From contig CAVOKY010000005.1 in the NCBI GenBank assembly GCA_963696645.1, forward strand, positions 1,364,001 through 1,428,000: a stretch of 64,000 nucleotides of DNA. The letters run 5' to 3'. This DNA comes from JAMXLO01 sp963696645 (GTDB taxonomy: Bacteria > Pseudomonadota > Alphaproteobacteria > Acetobacterales > Acetobacteraceae). Positions 52,184 to 60,793 of the stretch are shown piece by piece (the first letter of the stretch is position 1; every line of letters begins with the position of its first letter). Below the pieces are notes generated by a model, which was not told the origin of the DNA, searched no databases, and saw only the letters and a program-made list of their open reading frames with translations. Made by a program: the position numbers and the translations under genes.

Positions 52184-53001
52184 AGCACGTTGTCTTCACC
52201 GCGGATGATTTCGGACTGTCGGAGTCGGTCAACCAAGCGGTCGAGCGCGCGCATCGCGACGGCATCCTGAATGCTGCGAGCCTGATGGTTGCGGGTCCCG
52301 CCGCGGCGGACGCAGTGCGACGTGCGCGCGCGCTACCGACGCTGCGGGTCGGGCTGCACCTGGTGCTAGTCGAAGGACCCGCCGCGCTGCCGCCGGCGGA
52401 GATCCCCGACCTGGTCGATGCCGCGGGACGGTTTCCGTCCGACCAATTTCAACTCGGCGTGCGCTATTTCTTCCGCCCACGTGTCCGCCGCCAACTCGCC
52501 GCGGAAATACGTGCTCAGTTCGCCGCGTTCGCCGCCAGCGGCCTGACGCTCGACCACGCCAACGCGCACAAACACATGCACCTGCATCCAACGGTGGGGC
52601 GACTGATGATCGACATCGGTCGCGAATTCGGACTGCGCTCCGTGCGGGTGCCGGCCGAACCACCCGCGGTTCTCGCGCGCTGTGGGACGCGCGTCGGGCT
52701 GGGCGGTCTCGCGCTGTATCACTGGACGAGGCTGCTGCGGCGACAGGTGCGCGCGGCCGGCATGGACGCCGCGGATCATTGTTTTGGCATTGCGTGGACC
52801 GGGCATATGGCCGGGGAGCGGATACGACGCCTGCTGGCGGAACTCCCGGCAGGTTCGAGCGAAATCTACTTCCATCCGGCGATCGGGGGTGATGGCGGGC
52901 TGCGCAGCCTCATGCCTGATTATGACCATGAGGCGGAACTCGCGTCGCTGCTGGACCGGACGCTGCTGGGAGATGGCGCATTGGATAATGCTCAGGAATG
53001 A
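52180..53001 (+). CDS. hpnK: Hopanoid biosynthesis-associated deacetylase HpnK
   Basis: Metal-dependent deacetylase of 273 residues (ChbG/YdjC-like) that removes the acetyl group from the N-acetylglucosaminyl hopanoid made by HpnI, before HpnJ acts. Seen: VFTADDFGLSESVNQAVERAHRDG (metal and catalytic Asp), LPTLRVGLHLVLVEGPAALP, LDHANAHKHMHLHP (metal His ligands), and EIYFHPAIGG near the end. The length and motifs are standard. It is separated from hpnJ by the Uma2 gene. Confidence 0.95.
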   Translation: MKHVVFTADDFGLSESVNQAVERAHRDGILNAASLMVAGPAAADAVRRARALPTLRVGLHLVLVEGPAALPPAEIPDLVDAAGRFPSDQFQLGVRYFFRPRVRRQLAAEIRAQFAAFAASGLTLDHANAHKHMHLHPTVGRLMIDIGREFGLRSVRVPAEPPAVLARCGTRVGLGGLALYHWTRLLRRQVRAAGMDAADHCFGIAWTGHMAGERIRRLLAELPAGSSEIYFHPAIGGDGGLRSLMPDYDHEAELASLLDRTLLGDGALDNAQE

Positions 53002-53319
53002 ATCGCGCAGCGGCCCGTGGCTGATCCAGAACGGTAGTTGTCAACTCGGTGCCGCGGACACCGCGCAACAGGCGAAGCACGTGCTGAAACCTGCCGCGAC
53101 TGGTGACAGTGGTGGCGGACCGCGAAGTCGACATCTACCCCAATTGGGCGTCGGTGCCGGAGGTAAGTTTCCAGTTGTTGGGCCGGGCGATCTCGGATTG
53201 CCAGGGGCATTGTTCGCGGCCGCGGCAGCGTTGCGATCCATCGCGGCGGACAACTCAAAATGGAGTTGCAACGAGAAGTAAGAATCCCCTCGCTCTCGCA
53301 ACCGGAGGGGTGAATTGGA
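53002..53319. other. Stretch without a convincing gene downstream of hpnK
   Basis: 318 bases between hpnK and a small minus-strand gene. Frames on both strands exist, but all give Pro/Gly/Ala-rich or Arg-rich products without a recognisable domain or ribosome site. No strong hairpin with a T-run was seen. Confidence 0.5.
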
Positions 53320-53553
53320 TCAGGCGCGCCCGGCTGGTTGTAGTTCGTCCTGGCCGTTCACGCGCATCACGGCGGCGAACAGTCGCAAGGCATCAGGGCC
53401 CCCGCGGTCTGCCAATCCGCCGCATTCCATCTCTTCCGCCAATACCTCCGCCTGGGAGGCGATGGTGGCGACCGCGCGGGTCAGCGCTTCGCGCGACAGG
53501 GCAAGCTGAAGGTCTTCTGAGAGATGGTTCCAGTCGGCGAACACGACACGCAT
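53320..53553 (-). CDS. Small hypothetical protein
   Basis: Protein of 77 residues with balanced composition: an N-terminal VVFADWNHLSEDLQLALSREAL, a helical ATIASQAEVLAEEMECGG and a C-terminal ALRLFAAVMRVNGQDELQ. It looks like a short all-helical protein. No family was recognised, and the ribosome site is weak. Flanked by non-coding sequence on both sides, so probably a single-gene unit. Confidence 0.65.
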   Translation of the reverse strand: MRVVFADWNHLSEDLQLALSREALTRAVATIASQAEVLAEEMECGGLADRGGPDALRLFAAVMRVNGQDELQPAGRA

Positions 53554-53654
53554 CCTTATGCCTGGCCATTCTGGCGAGGGGGGTTGAAGGCCAGTATCCG
53601 CTGGTCTTCTTAATGGAACATTAAGCGAACAAAGGTTGTTAAGTCAACGATTTT

Positions 53655-54440
53655 TTAGCCCAGGCGCACCTGCACCGGCGGCAGCGGTGCGAACTCCACG
53701 GTGACACTGGCCGGGGTGGTCAGCCAGACCGGCGGCGTCACACTGCCGAGCATCACCACCTGGCCCGCCTTCAGTCCGCCGAACGCGGCGGCGACCGAGG
53801 ATCCGGCCAGCCAGGCCAGGCAATTCATCGGATGACCCATCAGGTCGGCGCCCACCCCTTCGTCGCGCTGATGCCCATCCACTATCAGGCGGCCGCGCAG
53901 GCTGCCGACATCGAGCGCGCGCCAGTCCTGGGTGCCCGGTTCGCCTAATACGGCTGCGGCGTGGAACACCTGATCGCCGATCAGCGTCGGCGTGCCGAGT
54001 ACGGTGAGTTCGCCGTAACGGTTCTCGACGACCTCGATGGCGGCGAACAGGTCGCCGACCGCGTCCGCTGCCTGTTCCGGTGTGCACGGGCCGGGAGGAA
54101 GATCACGCGCCAGGCGCACCGCCAATTCGCACTCCACGCCGGGCCGGAGGAAGTTGGCGAAGGGCACCGTGGCGCCGCTTCGATACAGATCGCCGGCGGC
54201 CATGAAACCGGCGGCGGGGCCGCTCAGTCCCAGGTATTCCTGCATCCGCCGCGCGGTGGCGCCGATCTTGAAGCCGCCGGGCGAAGCGGCGCCAACGCGA
54301 TGGGACAACGCACGCTGCACCGCTGCGCCCTCCGCCTCGGTGCGCGGCGCAATGGCGGCGGGTAGCGGCGCGACTTCGGTCCGGCGCCGTCGCGCCTCGT
54401 GCAGCGCGGCGGCTGCCTGGTCCGGCTGATAGCTGGTCAT
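53655..54440 (-). CDS. 2-keto-4-pentenoate hydratase/FAH-superfamily protein
   Basis: Protein of 261 residues of the MhpD/HpaH type, which add water to 2-hydroxydienoates or decarboxylate related acids with a divalent metal. Seen: GFKIGATARRMQEYLGLSGPAAGFM, the metal site VECELAVRLARDLP (Glu pair), AIEVVENRYG, and NCLAWLAGSSVAAAFGGLKAGQVVMLGSVTPPVWL. All core motifs are present. Its start overlaps the rlmB stop (ATGA), so the two are read together although unrelated in function. Confidence 0.92.
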   Translation of the reverse strand: MTSYQPDQAAAALHEARRRRTEVAPLPAAIAPRTEAEGAAVQRALSHRVGAASPGGFKIGATARRMQEYLGLSGPAAGFMAAGDLYRSGATVPFANFLRPGVECELAVRLARDLPPGPCTPEQAADAVGDLFAAIEVVENRYGELTVLGTPTLIGDQVFHAAAVLGEPGTQDWRALDVGSLRGRLIVDGHQRDEGVGADLMGHPMNCLAWLAGSSVAAAFGGLKAGQVVMLGSVTPPVWLTTPASVTVEFAPLPPVQVRLG

Positions 54441-55519
54441 GTGCGCCGCGTCAGTTCATAGAGCGCCACGGCTGCTGCGGCGGAGACGTTCAGGCTTTCC
54501 ATGGCAGCTTTGGTGGCAACGCCAGCGATCTCGTCGCAGGTGTCCCGTGTCAGCCGGCGCAATCCTTCTCCTTCGGCGCCCAGCACCAGGGCGACACGAC
54601 GCTCTGCCAGTGCGGGACCGGCGAGCGCGCCGCCGCCGGCGTCCAGGCCGACCACCCAGATGCCGGCGGCCTTCAGCGCGATCAGCGTGCGCGCGATGTT
54701 CACCGCCCGCAGCAGCGGGACGGTCTCCAGCGCGCCGGACGCCGCCTTGGCCATGGCCCCGGTCTCTTCCGGAGCATTGCGGTCCTGGGTGATCACCGCC
54801 GCCACGCCGAACGCCGCCGCCGATCGTAGTATTGCGCCGATGTTGCGTGGGTCGGTGACCTGATCCAGCACGATCAGCGGACCGGGCCGCTCCAGCGCCT
54901 GCTGCAGGCTCGGTGTGCCCAGCGGATCGGCCAGCAGGGCGGCTCCCTGGTGCGCGATGTCGCGGCCCAGCAAATGGTCCAGACGGCCGCGGTCGACCGG
55001 TTCCGGCGCCAGCGGCCAGGGCGGCGGCAGGCGTTGGGCGAGAGTCTGCAGCGCCTCTTCGGTCAGCAGCAGTCGGCGCAGACGGCGGGCCGGGTTGGCC
55101 AGCGCGGCGGCGACCGAGTGCTGGCCATACAGCCACACGGCGCCGCGCGGCGCGTCGGGCGTGTGCTGCGGGCGCTGGTCGTGCTGGCGATCGGGGCGGC
55201 GGAAGTCGTTGCGCTGGCCGCCGCGATTGTGATCGCGGTTCTGGCCGGACTGATCGGGGCGGCCTTGGAACGGCTTGCCCGGCGGCCGCGGACCGCGCTG
55301 GTCAGCCTGGCCCTCTGGCCGCGGCCCCTGACCGCCTTGCGGCCGGCTGAACTGCCCGCCCTGGCCCGCGCCGGCATGCTCGCGCCGTTGCTGGCGGTCG
55401 CCCGATTGGCCGGGTCCCGATTGCTGCTGCGATGTTCCGCCGCCGCCACGATAGGGGCCGCGATCGGAGGGCGGACGGCCGGAGCCGCCGCCATGTCGGT
55501 TGGGGTGAGGAGGTTTCAT
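54437..55519 (-). CDS. rlmB: 23S rRNA (guanosine-2'-O-)-methyltransferase RlmB (SpoU family) with long RG-rich N-terminus
   Basis: SPOUT methyltransferase of 360 residues; E. coli RlmB has about 243. Residues about 125-200 form the substrate-binding domain (VWLYGQHSVAAALANPARRLRRLLLTEEA), and 210-360 the knotted catalytic domain with the three SpoU motifs: LDQVTDPRNIGAILRSAAAFG, LVLGAEGEGLRRL and ESLNVSAAAAVALYEL. The first roughly 125 residues are a disordered Gly/Arg/Gln/Pro-rich tail (HGGGSGRPPSDRGPYRGGGG), probably RNA-binding. Such tails occur in alphaproteobacterial RlmB but vary in length. Confidence 0.94.
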   Translation of the reverse strand: MKPPHPNRHGGGSGRPPSDRGPYRGGGGTSQQQSGPGQSGDRQQRREHAGAGQGGQFSRPQGGQGPRPEGQADQRGPRPPGKPFQGRPDQSGQNRDHNRGGQRNDFRRPDRQHDQRPQHTPDAPRGAVWLYGQHSVAAALANPARRLRRLLLTEEALQTLAQRLPPPWPLAPEPVDRGRLDHLLGRDIAHQGAALLADPLGTPSLQQALERPGPLIVLDQVTDPRNIGAILRSAAAFGVAAVITQDRNAPEETGAMAKAASGALETVPLLRAVNIARTLIALKAAGIWVVGLDAGGGALAGPALAERRVALVLGAEGEGLRRLTRDTCDEIAGVATKAAMESLNVSAAAAVALYELTRRT

Positions 55520-55588
55520 GTTCCGCCGGGTATAGCCCTCGCACGCGCGACTGCCCAGGAGCGGGCGGCCGCGGCGCAGGCCGGACCG

Positions 55589-56080
55589 CTAACCCTCCGG
55601 TCCGCGGCGTTTGATGCCCTCGTATGGCGTGCCGTCGCGATGGGTGTAGACCGCGGGCTGGCCGCCGGTTGGCGCCATCAAGTCGATATCCGAATAGTGT
55701 CCCGCGTCGGTGGCGACGCGTGTGCCGATCTCCAGGATCAGGGTATCGCGGTCCGAGAGGTTCCGCAGGCAGTGTCCGTTCGTGTCGCCTGCCTTGAACC
55801 CCGCGGCATCGCCGGCGCGCAACACTTCCTCCCCGTCATCGCTGACCAGGGTCACCTCGCCGGACAGCACGTAGACGAACTCGTCGGATGCGGTGTGCCA
55901 GTGGCGCTGGCTGGACCATGCGCCCGGCGGAAGCCGCAGCAGGTTGACGCCGAATTGCGTCAGCCCTGCCACGTCGCCGAGTTTCTGCCGCACGCGTTCG
56001 CGGCACGGCTGGTCGAATGGCGAGGGATACAGTGTGCCGACGATGGCAGGGATCGCCGCGATGTCGATGCGCTTTGGCAT
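55589..56080 (-). CDS. Cupin domain-containing protein
   Basis: Protein of 163 residues with one cupin barrel. Seen: LRLPPGAWSSQRHWHTASDEFVYVLSGEVTLVSDDGEEVLRAGDAAGFKAGD, which contains cupin motif 1 (H-x-H ... E), and motif 2 near NGHCLRNLSDRD. ATG 56080 has GGAG eleven bases upstream; GTG 56092 is possible. Proteins of this pattern are often annotated as sugar-binding or transcription-linked cupins, but the function is not known. The next minus-strand gene upstream is the arylsulfatase. Confidence 0.9.
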   Translation of the reverse strand: MPKRIDIAAIPAIVGTLYPSPFDQPCRERVRQKLGDVAGLTQFGVNLLRLPPGAWSSQRHWHTASDEFVYVLSGEVTLVSDDGEEVLRAGDAAGFKAGDTNGHCLRNLSDRDTLILEIGTRVATDAGHYSDIDLMAPTGGQPAVYTHRDGTPYEGIKRRGPEG

Positions 56081-56129
56081 GATGGATGGCACTCCGCTGT
56101 TCGCAGTCGCTGGAACTCCGGCAACGACT

Positions 56130-58598
56130 TCACTCGAACTCGGCCTGTCGCTGCAATCCCTCGATGGCAGCTTCGTTCGCGGCCTTCCGGTCGGCCGCCT
56201 GGATCGGCTGTACGTCGATGGTGATTTTCCGTATAGTTCCGGAGAACGTGGCCGGCACCTGATACGCCTCGGTCACCGGTGTTGCGAGATCCTCACCGAC
56301 GTCCGCGCCTTCATCGGCGGAGAATGCGAACGGCTGGGTTCGGGCAATCCGACCTTCCGCAAGCCTGGCGTCGCCGAGAAAAATTCGTGCGGTCCCGCCG
56401 GCCCCTGGTTTGCCGCCGTCGTAGGCGAATTCGAAGCGGAGTTCGTGCTGGCCCGCGGGCAGAGGATGGTTGGCGGCAACATCGTAGCGTTCGATACCAA
56501 GCCAGTTATAGGAGAATGTCGGATGACCGTGTTTCAACCACAGGCTCCATCCGCCGAAGCGTCCGCCCTGGGCAAGGATTACGCCCGATGCGCCGGACGC
56601 CGGTATCTCCACTTCGGCCGTGATGGAGAATGAGCGGTTCTTCACATTGATGAAGGCGTTCTCCATCATGCCGGACATGCCTGGATAGACGGTCAGCGAC
56701 GTGCGACCGCCCATGAGATCCGGGCGGCCTGCAGCCGCGGCGTTCAACCGCTCGATAGACCGGTCGTCGATCGGCAGGACATGATTGTTCGTCGCGACCT
56801 TGGTGAACAGATCCTGCATCTCCTTCAGTTTGGCGGGATTGGTCGCGGCGAGATCATTGACCAGACTGAAGTCCGCCCGCGTATCGTAAAGCTCCCACTT
56901 GTCCTCGGCGAGACTCGTACGGGGCTGCGACTCCCAGGGCGCCTTGTGCACCGTCCCGGCCAGCCAGCCATCGTTGTAGATGGCGCGATTGCCGACGATC
57001 TCGAAATACTGCGTCAGGTGCCGATCGCGCGCGTGAGGATCGTCGAACGAATACAGCATGCTGACACCCTGCATCGGGATCTGCTCCGTGCCGTTCACCG
57101 ATTTCGGCTCCGGGAGACCTGCCGCTTCCAGAATCGTCTGCGCGATATCCACGACATGATGCCATTGCGGGCGGACTTCATTCTTTGCCTTGATGCCGTT
57201 CGGCCAGTGGACAATCAGTGGATTGCGGGTGCCGCCGTAGCTGCTGGCGACCTGCTTGGTCCAGGTGAACGGCGTGTCGCCCGCGACTGCCCAGCCGGCG
57301 GCGTAGTGGCTATACGACATCGGGCCGCCGAGCTGTTCGATGCGCTGCAGTTGCAACTCGAGCGGCTCGGGAAAGCCGTTGAAATACGACATCTCGTTGA
57401 ACAGGCCGTTGAAACCGCCTTCGGCGCTCGCGCCGTTGTCGCCGACGATGTAGAGAACCAGCGTATTGTCGAGCTGGCCCTGGTCCGTGATCGATTGAAC
57501 CAGCCGGCCGATCTCATGATCTGCGTATTCGCCGAACCCGGCAAAGATTTCCATCTGACGCGCGAACAGACGCTTCTGGTCCGCCGACAGGCTGTCCCAG
57601 TCCTTGATCGCTTCGGGTTTCGGCGCGAGTTTCGTGCCGTGTGGCACGACGCCAAGGGCGATCTGCGTGGCGAGCGTTGCCTCGCGTAGCCTGTCCCATC
57701 CGGCGTCGAACCTGCCGTGGTATTTGGCGATCCATTCCTTGGGCACATGGTGTGGGGCGTGTACGGCGCCCGGTGCGAAATACAGGAAGAATGGCTTTTC
57801 GGGCGCGAGCGCCTTGACGGACCGCACCCAGTTGATCGCCTGGTTTGTCATGTCGGTCATGAAATGATAATCCGGATCGTGCGGCGGCTCGACCTGGGTC
57901 GTCCCGTCATAGATCAGCGGCGCCCATTGGTTGGTTTCGCCGCCGAGGAAACCGTAGAACCGGTCGAAGCCCGAACGCGTCGGCCATCGATCGAACGGAC
58001 CCGCGGGGCTGATTTCCCAGACCGGGGCTTCATGGTACTTGCCGAACGCCGCCGTGCCGTAGCCATTCAGGCGGAGAATTTCGGCCAGCGGCGCGATCGC
58101 GTTCGGCCGGACGCCAGTGTTGCCGGGAAACGCTGTCGCGACCTCGGTGATGCCGCCCATGTTGTTCATGTGATGGTTGCGGCCGGTCAACAAGGCGGTG
58201 CGTGTGGGAGAGCACAGGGCAGTGGTGTGGAACTGATTGTAGCGCAGCCCTCCGACGGCCAGCCGCTCGAGGGCGGGCATGTGGACCGGGCCGCCGAATG
58301 CGCTCGACTGACCGAATCCCATGTCGTCGAGCAGCACGATCAGCACATTGGGAGCATTGGCTGGGGCACTGACTTCGAACCTTCCAGGCGGAATGACGTT
58401 GCGCGCGTCGAGGACGTCGATTGTCGGCGGCCTCGGCTCGGGGATTGGCAGGACGGTGCGGTCGAGCGTCGAGGTTGTGGGAGCGCCGCCGGCGGGCTGC
58501 GATGTCTGCGCATGGACGGTGCTGCCCAGCCAGGAACCTCCGAGGGCGGTTGCCAGCGCGGCCTTCGCGGTCGATATGAACAGGTTGCGGCGGTTCAT
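56130..58598 (-). CDS. Arylsulfatase, Tat-exported
   Basis: Sulfatase of 822 residues hydrolysing sulfate esters in the periplasm. The N-terminus NRRNLFISTAKAALATALGG has twin arginines and probable cleavage after HAQ. Seen: metal-binding VLIVLLDDMGFGQSSAFGG, the formylglycine motif CSPTRTALLTGR (Cys type), GYGTAAFGKYHE, the LVLYIVGDNGASAEGG metal Asp-Asn, and SSYGGTRNPLIVHWP. The C-terminal 200 residues form an added beta domain found in this long subgroup. Cys-type maturation needs a sulfatase-modifying enzyme that is not in the window. The frame extends upstream without a plausible signal. Confidence 0.94.
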   Translation of the reverse strand: MNRRNLFISTAKAALATALGGSWLGSTVHAQTSQPAGGAPTTSTLDRTVLPIPEPRPPTIDVLDARNVIPPGRFEVSAPANAPNVLIVLLDDMGFGQSSAFGGPVHMPALERLAVGGLRYNQFHTTALCSPTRTALLTGRNHHMNNMGGITEVATAFPGNTGVRPNAIAPLAEILRLNGYGTAAFGKYHEAPVWEISPAGPFDRWPTRSGFDRFYGFLGGETNQWAPLIYDGTTQVEPPHDPDYHFMTDMTNQAINWVRSVKALAPEKPFFLYFAPGAVHAPHHVPKEWIAKYHGRFDAGWDRLREATLATQIALGVVPHGTKLAPKPEAIKDWDSLSADQKRLFARQMEIFAGFGEYADHEIGRLVQSITDQGQLDNTLVLYIVGDNGASAEGGFNGLFNEMSYFNGFPEPLELQLQRIEQLGGPMSYSHYAAGWAVAGDTPFTWTKQVASSYGGTRNPLIVHWPNGIKAKNEVRPQWHHVVDIAQTILEAAGLPEPKSVNGTEQIPMQGVSMLYSFDDPHARDRHLTQYFEIVGNRAIYNDGWLAGTVHKAPWESQPRTSLAEDKWELYDTRADFSLVNDLAATNPAKLKEMQDLFTKVATNNHVLPIDDRSIERLNAAAAGRPDLMGGRTSLTVYPGMSGMMENAFINVKNRSFSITAEVEIPASGASGVILAQGGRFGGWSLWLKHGHPTFSYNWLGIERYDVAANHPLPAGQHELRFEFAYDGGKPGAGGTARIFLGDARLAEGRIARTQPFAFSADEGADVGEDLATPVTEAYQVPATFSGTIRKITIDVQPIQAADRKAANEAAIEGLQRQAEFE

Positions 58599-58733
58599 TC
58601 GGTACCCTTCCCCATTCCGACATCCGATGGAGAGGAGCGTACCCCCGGGGTCCAGGCAACGCGACAGCCACACAGGATATGGTTTGATGACTGGGGCTTA
58701 CACCGGAGGCCTGTCTGCAAATATACCAACCGT

Positions 58734-59567
58734 ATGGCCCGCTTTGTGAAGATGCATGGTTGCGGCAACGATTTCGTCGTGTTCGACGAGAGGACGGGGG
58801 CACTTGGCCTGACGGCGGGGCGCGCGGCGGCGATCGCGGATCGGCGGACCGGGGTGGGGTGCGACCAGTTCATTACCATCGAGCCGGCGCCCATTGGCTC
58901 CGATGCCGATGTCTTCATGCGGATCCGCAATCCGGACGGCGCGGAAGCCGGGGCCTGCGGCAATGCCACGCGCTGCGTCGTCGAGCTGCTGGCGCGCGAG
59001 ACCGGCCGGCACGCGCAGGTGATCCGCACCGTCGCAGGCAATCTTCCCTCCGAAGCTTTGGCGGACGGGCGGGTGCGAGTGGACATGGGTCGCGCGCGGT
59101 TGGACTGGCCCGAGGTCCCGCTGGCACGTGCGATGGACACGCTGCATCTGGATCTTGCGCTGGGGCCGGTCGCCGATCCGGCCGCCGCCAGCATGGGCAA
59201 TCCGCATGCGACGTTCTTCGTCGATGATGTGGCAGGTCTGCCGGTGGCGGAGCTAGGGCCGGTGCTGGAGCATGATCCGTTGTTTCCGGAACGGGCGAAT
59301 ATCGGTTTCGCCCAGGTGCTGGCGCCGGGCCGCATCCGGTTGCGGGTCTGGGAGCGTGGGGCGGGCCTTACATTGGCATGTGGTTCGGGGGCCTGCGCTG
59401 CGCTGGTGAACGCCTACCGGCGCGGGCTGACGGGGCGGCGCGCGGTGGTCGTGGTCGATGGGGGGGAACTGGAGATCGCTTGGCGCGAGGACGGCCACGT
59501 GCTGATGACCGGCCCTGTGGCGACGGCGTATGTCGGGGAGATCGATCTGGCGGCGTATCCGGCATGA
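58734..59567 (+). CDS. dapF: Diaminopimelate epimerase
   Basis: Cofactor-free racemase of 277 residues that converts LL- to meso-diaminopimelate for lysine and peptidoglycan synthesis. ATG 58734 gives the family start ARFVKMHGCGNDFVVFD. The two catalytic cysteines are present in GACGNATRCV and LACGSGACAAL. It forms an operon with mtaB (ATGA overlap) and ftsY; this dapF-mtaB-ftsY order is common in Rhodospirillales and related alphaproteobacteria. Confidence 0.97.
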   Translation: MARFVKMHGCGNDFVVFDERTGALGLTAGRAAAIADRRTGVGCDQFITIEPAPIGSDADVFMRIRNPDGAEAGACGNATRCVVELLARETGRHAQVIRTVAGNLPSEALADGRVRVDMGRARLDWPEVPLARAMDTLHLDLALGPVADPAAASMGNPHATFFVDDVAGLPVAELGPVLEHDPLFPERANIGFAQVLAPGRIRLRVWERGAGLTLACGSGACAALVNAYRRGLTGRRAVVVVDGGELEIAWREDGHVLMTGPVATAYVGEIDLAAYPA

Positions 59568-60793
59568 GCATCGAGGTGCTCACCTTCGGCTGCCGGCTGA
59601 ACGCCTACGAGAGCGAGGTGATGCGCGGGCACGCCGCCGGTCTGTCGGACACGGTGATCGTCAACACCTGCGCGGTAACGGCGGAGGCGGAGCGTCAGGC
59701 TCGTCAGGCGATCCGCCGTGTCGCGCGCGAGCGGCCCGATGCACGCATTGTGGTCACGGGTTGCGCGGCGCAGATCGATCCGGCAGCGTGGGCCGGGCTG
59801 CCAGGCGTGGATCGCGTGCTGGGCAACCAGGACAAGCTGAAGCCGGAAAGCTGGCTGCCGGGAGCGCCTGGCGCAGTGTCCGACATCATGGCGGCACGCG
59901 AGACGGCGGCGCATCTGATCACCGAATTCGCTGGCCGCGCGCGGGCGTTCGTGCAGGTGCAGCAGGGCTGCGATCATCGCTGCACGTTCTGCATCATCCC
60001 GTTCGGGCGGGGGCCCAATCGCAGCGTGCCGATCGGTGCGGTTGTTGCGCAGGTGCGGGCACTGGTGGCGGCGGGCTACCAGGAGGTGGTGCTGACCGGG
60101 GTCGATATTGCGTCGTATGGGCCTGATCTGCCTGGCGCGCCGACGCTGGGCCAGCTTGTGCGACGGCTGCTGGCGCTGGTGCCTGAGTTGCGGCGGCTAC
60201 GGTTGTCGTCGCTCGATCCGGCGGCGATCGATGACGATATCTGGCGGTTGCTGGGCGAGGAGGAGCGGCTGTTGCCGCATCTGCACCTGTCGTTGCAGGC
60301 GGGCAGCGACCTGATCCTGAAGCGTATGAAGCGGCGACATCTGCGGGCGGACGCGGCCGCGGTGGTTCGGCGGGCTCGGTCGCTGCGGCCGGGGATTGCG
60401 ATTGGCGCCGATCTGATCACGGGGTTCCCGACCGAAACCGAGGCGCTGTTCGGCGAGACGCTCGACTTCGTGGCCGATGCAGAGGTGACCTTCCTGCATG
60501 TGTTTCCGTATAGCGAACGACCGGGGACGCCCGCGGCGCGGATGCCCTCGGTGCCGGTTGCGGTGAGGCGGGAGCGGGCGGCACGGTTGCGCGACGCGGG
60601 GCGGGCGGGGGCCCGGCGTTTTCTGGCGGCGCAGGTCGGGCGCACAGTGTCGCTGCTGACCGAGAGCGCCGATGGCGGCCATTCGGAACACTTCGCCTCG
60701 GTGCGGTTGGCGGCGCCTGCCGAAGCTGGGCGGGTGATGGCGGCGCGCGTGGTGGGCGTGGCGGACGAGACGCTGCTGGCGGAGGCGGCCTGA
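59564..60793 (+). CDS. mtaB: tRNA t6A37 methylthiotransferase MtaB
   Basis: Radical SAM enzyme of 409 residues that adds a methylthio group to t6A37 of ANN-reading tRNAs. Seen: the N-terminal UPF0004 domain with three cluster cysteines (FGCRLNAYE, NTCAVTAEAERQ, VTGCAAQ), the SAM cluster motif GCDHRCTFCIIPFGRG, LHLSLQAGSDLILKRMKRRH and GADLITGFPTET, and a short C-terminal TRAM-like part (LAAQVGRTVSLLTES). The stop overlaps the ftsY start. Confidence 0.95.
   Translation: MSIEVLTFGCRLNAYESEVMRGHAAGLSDTVIVNTCAVTAEAERQARQAIRRVARERPDARIVVTGCAAQIDPAAWAGLPGVDRVLGNQDKLKPESWLPGAPGAVSDIMAARETAAHLITEFAGRARAFVQVQQGCDHRCTFCIIPFGRGPNRSVPIGAVVAQVRALVAAGYQEVVLTGVDIASYGPDLPGAPTLGQLVRRLLALVPELRRLRLSSLDPAAIDDDIWRLLGEEERLLPHLHLSLQAGSDLILKRMKRRHLRADAAAVVRRARSLRPGIAIGADLITGFPTETEALFGETLDFVADAEVTFLHVFPYSERPGTPAARMPSVPVAVRRERAARLRDAGRAGARRFLAAQVGRTVSLLTESADGGHSEHFASVRLAAPAEAGRVMAARVVGVADETLLAEAA

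Noticed and set aside
53041..53301. Minus-strand frame downstream of hpnK
   Set aside because: Pro/Ala/Gly-rich product with no recognisable feature; other frames on the opposite strand are equally open, as expected in GC-rich DNA.
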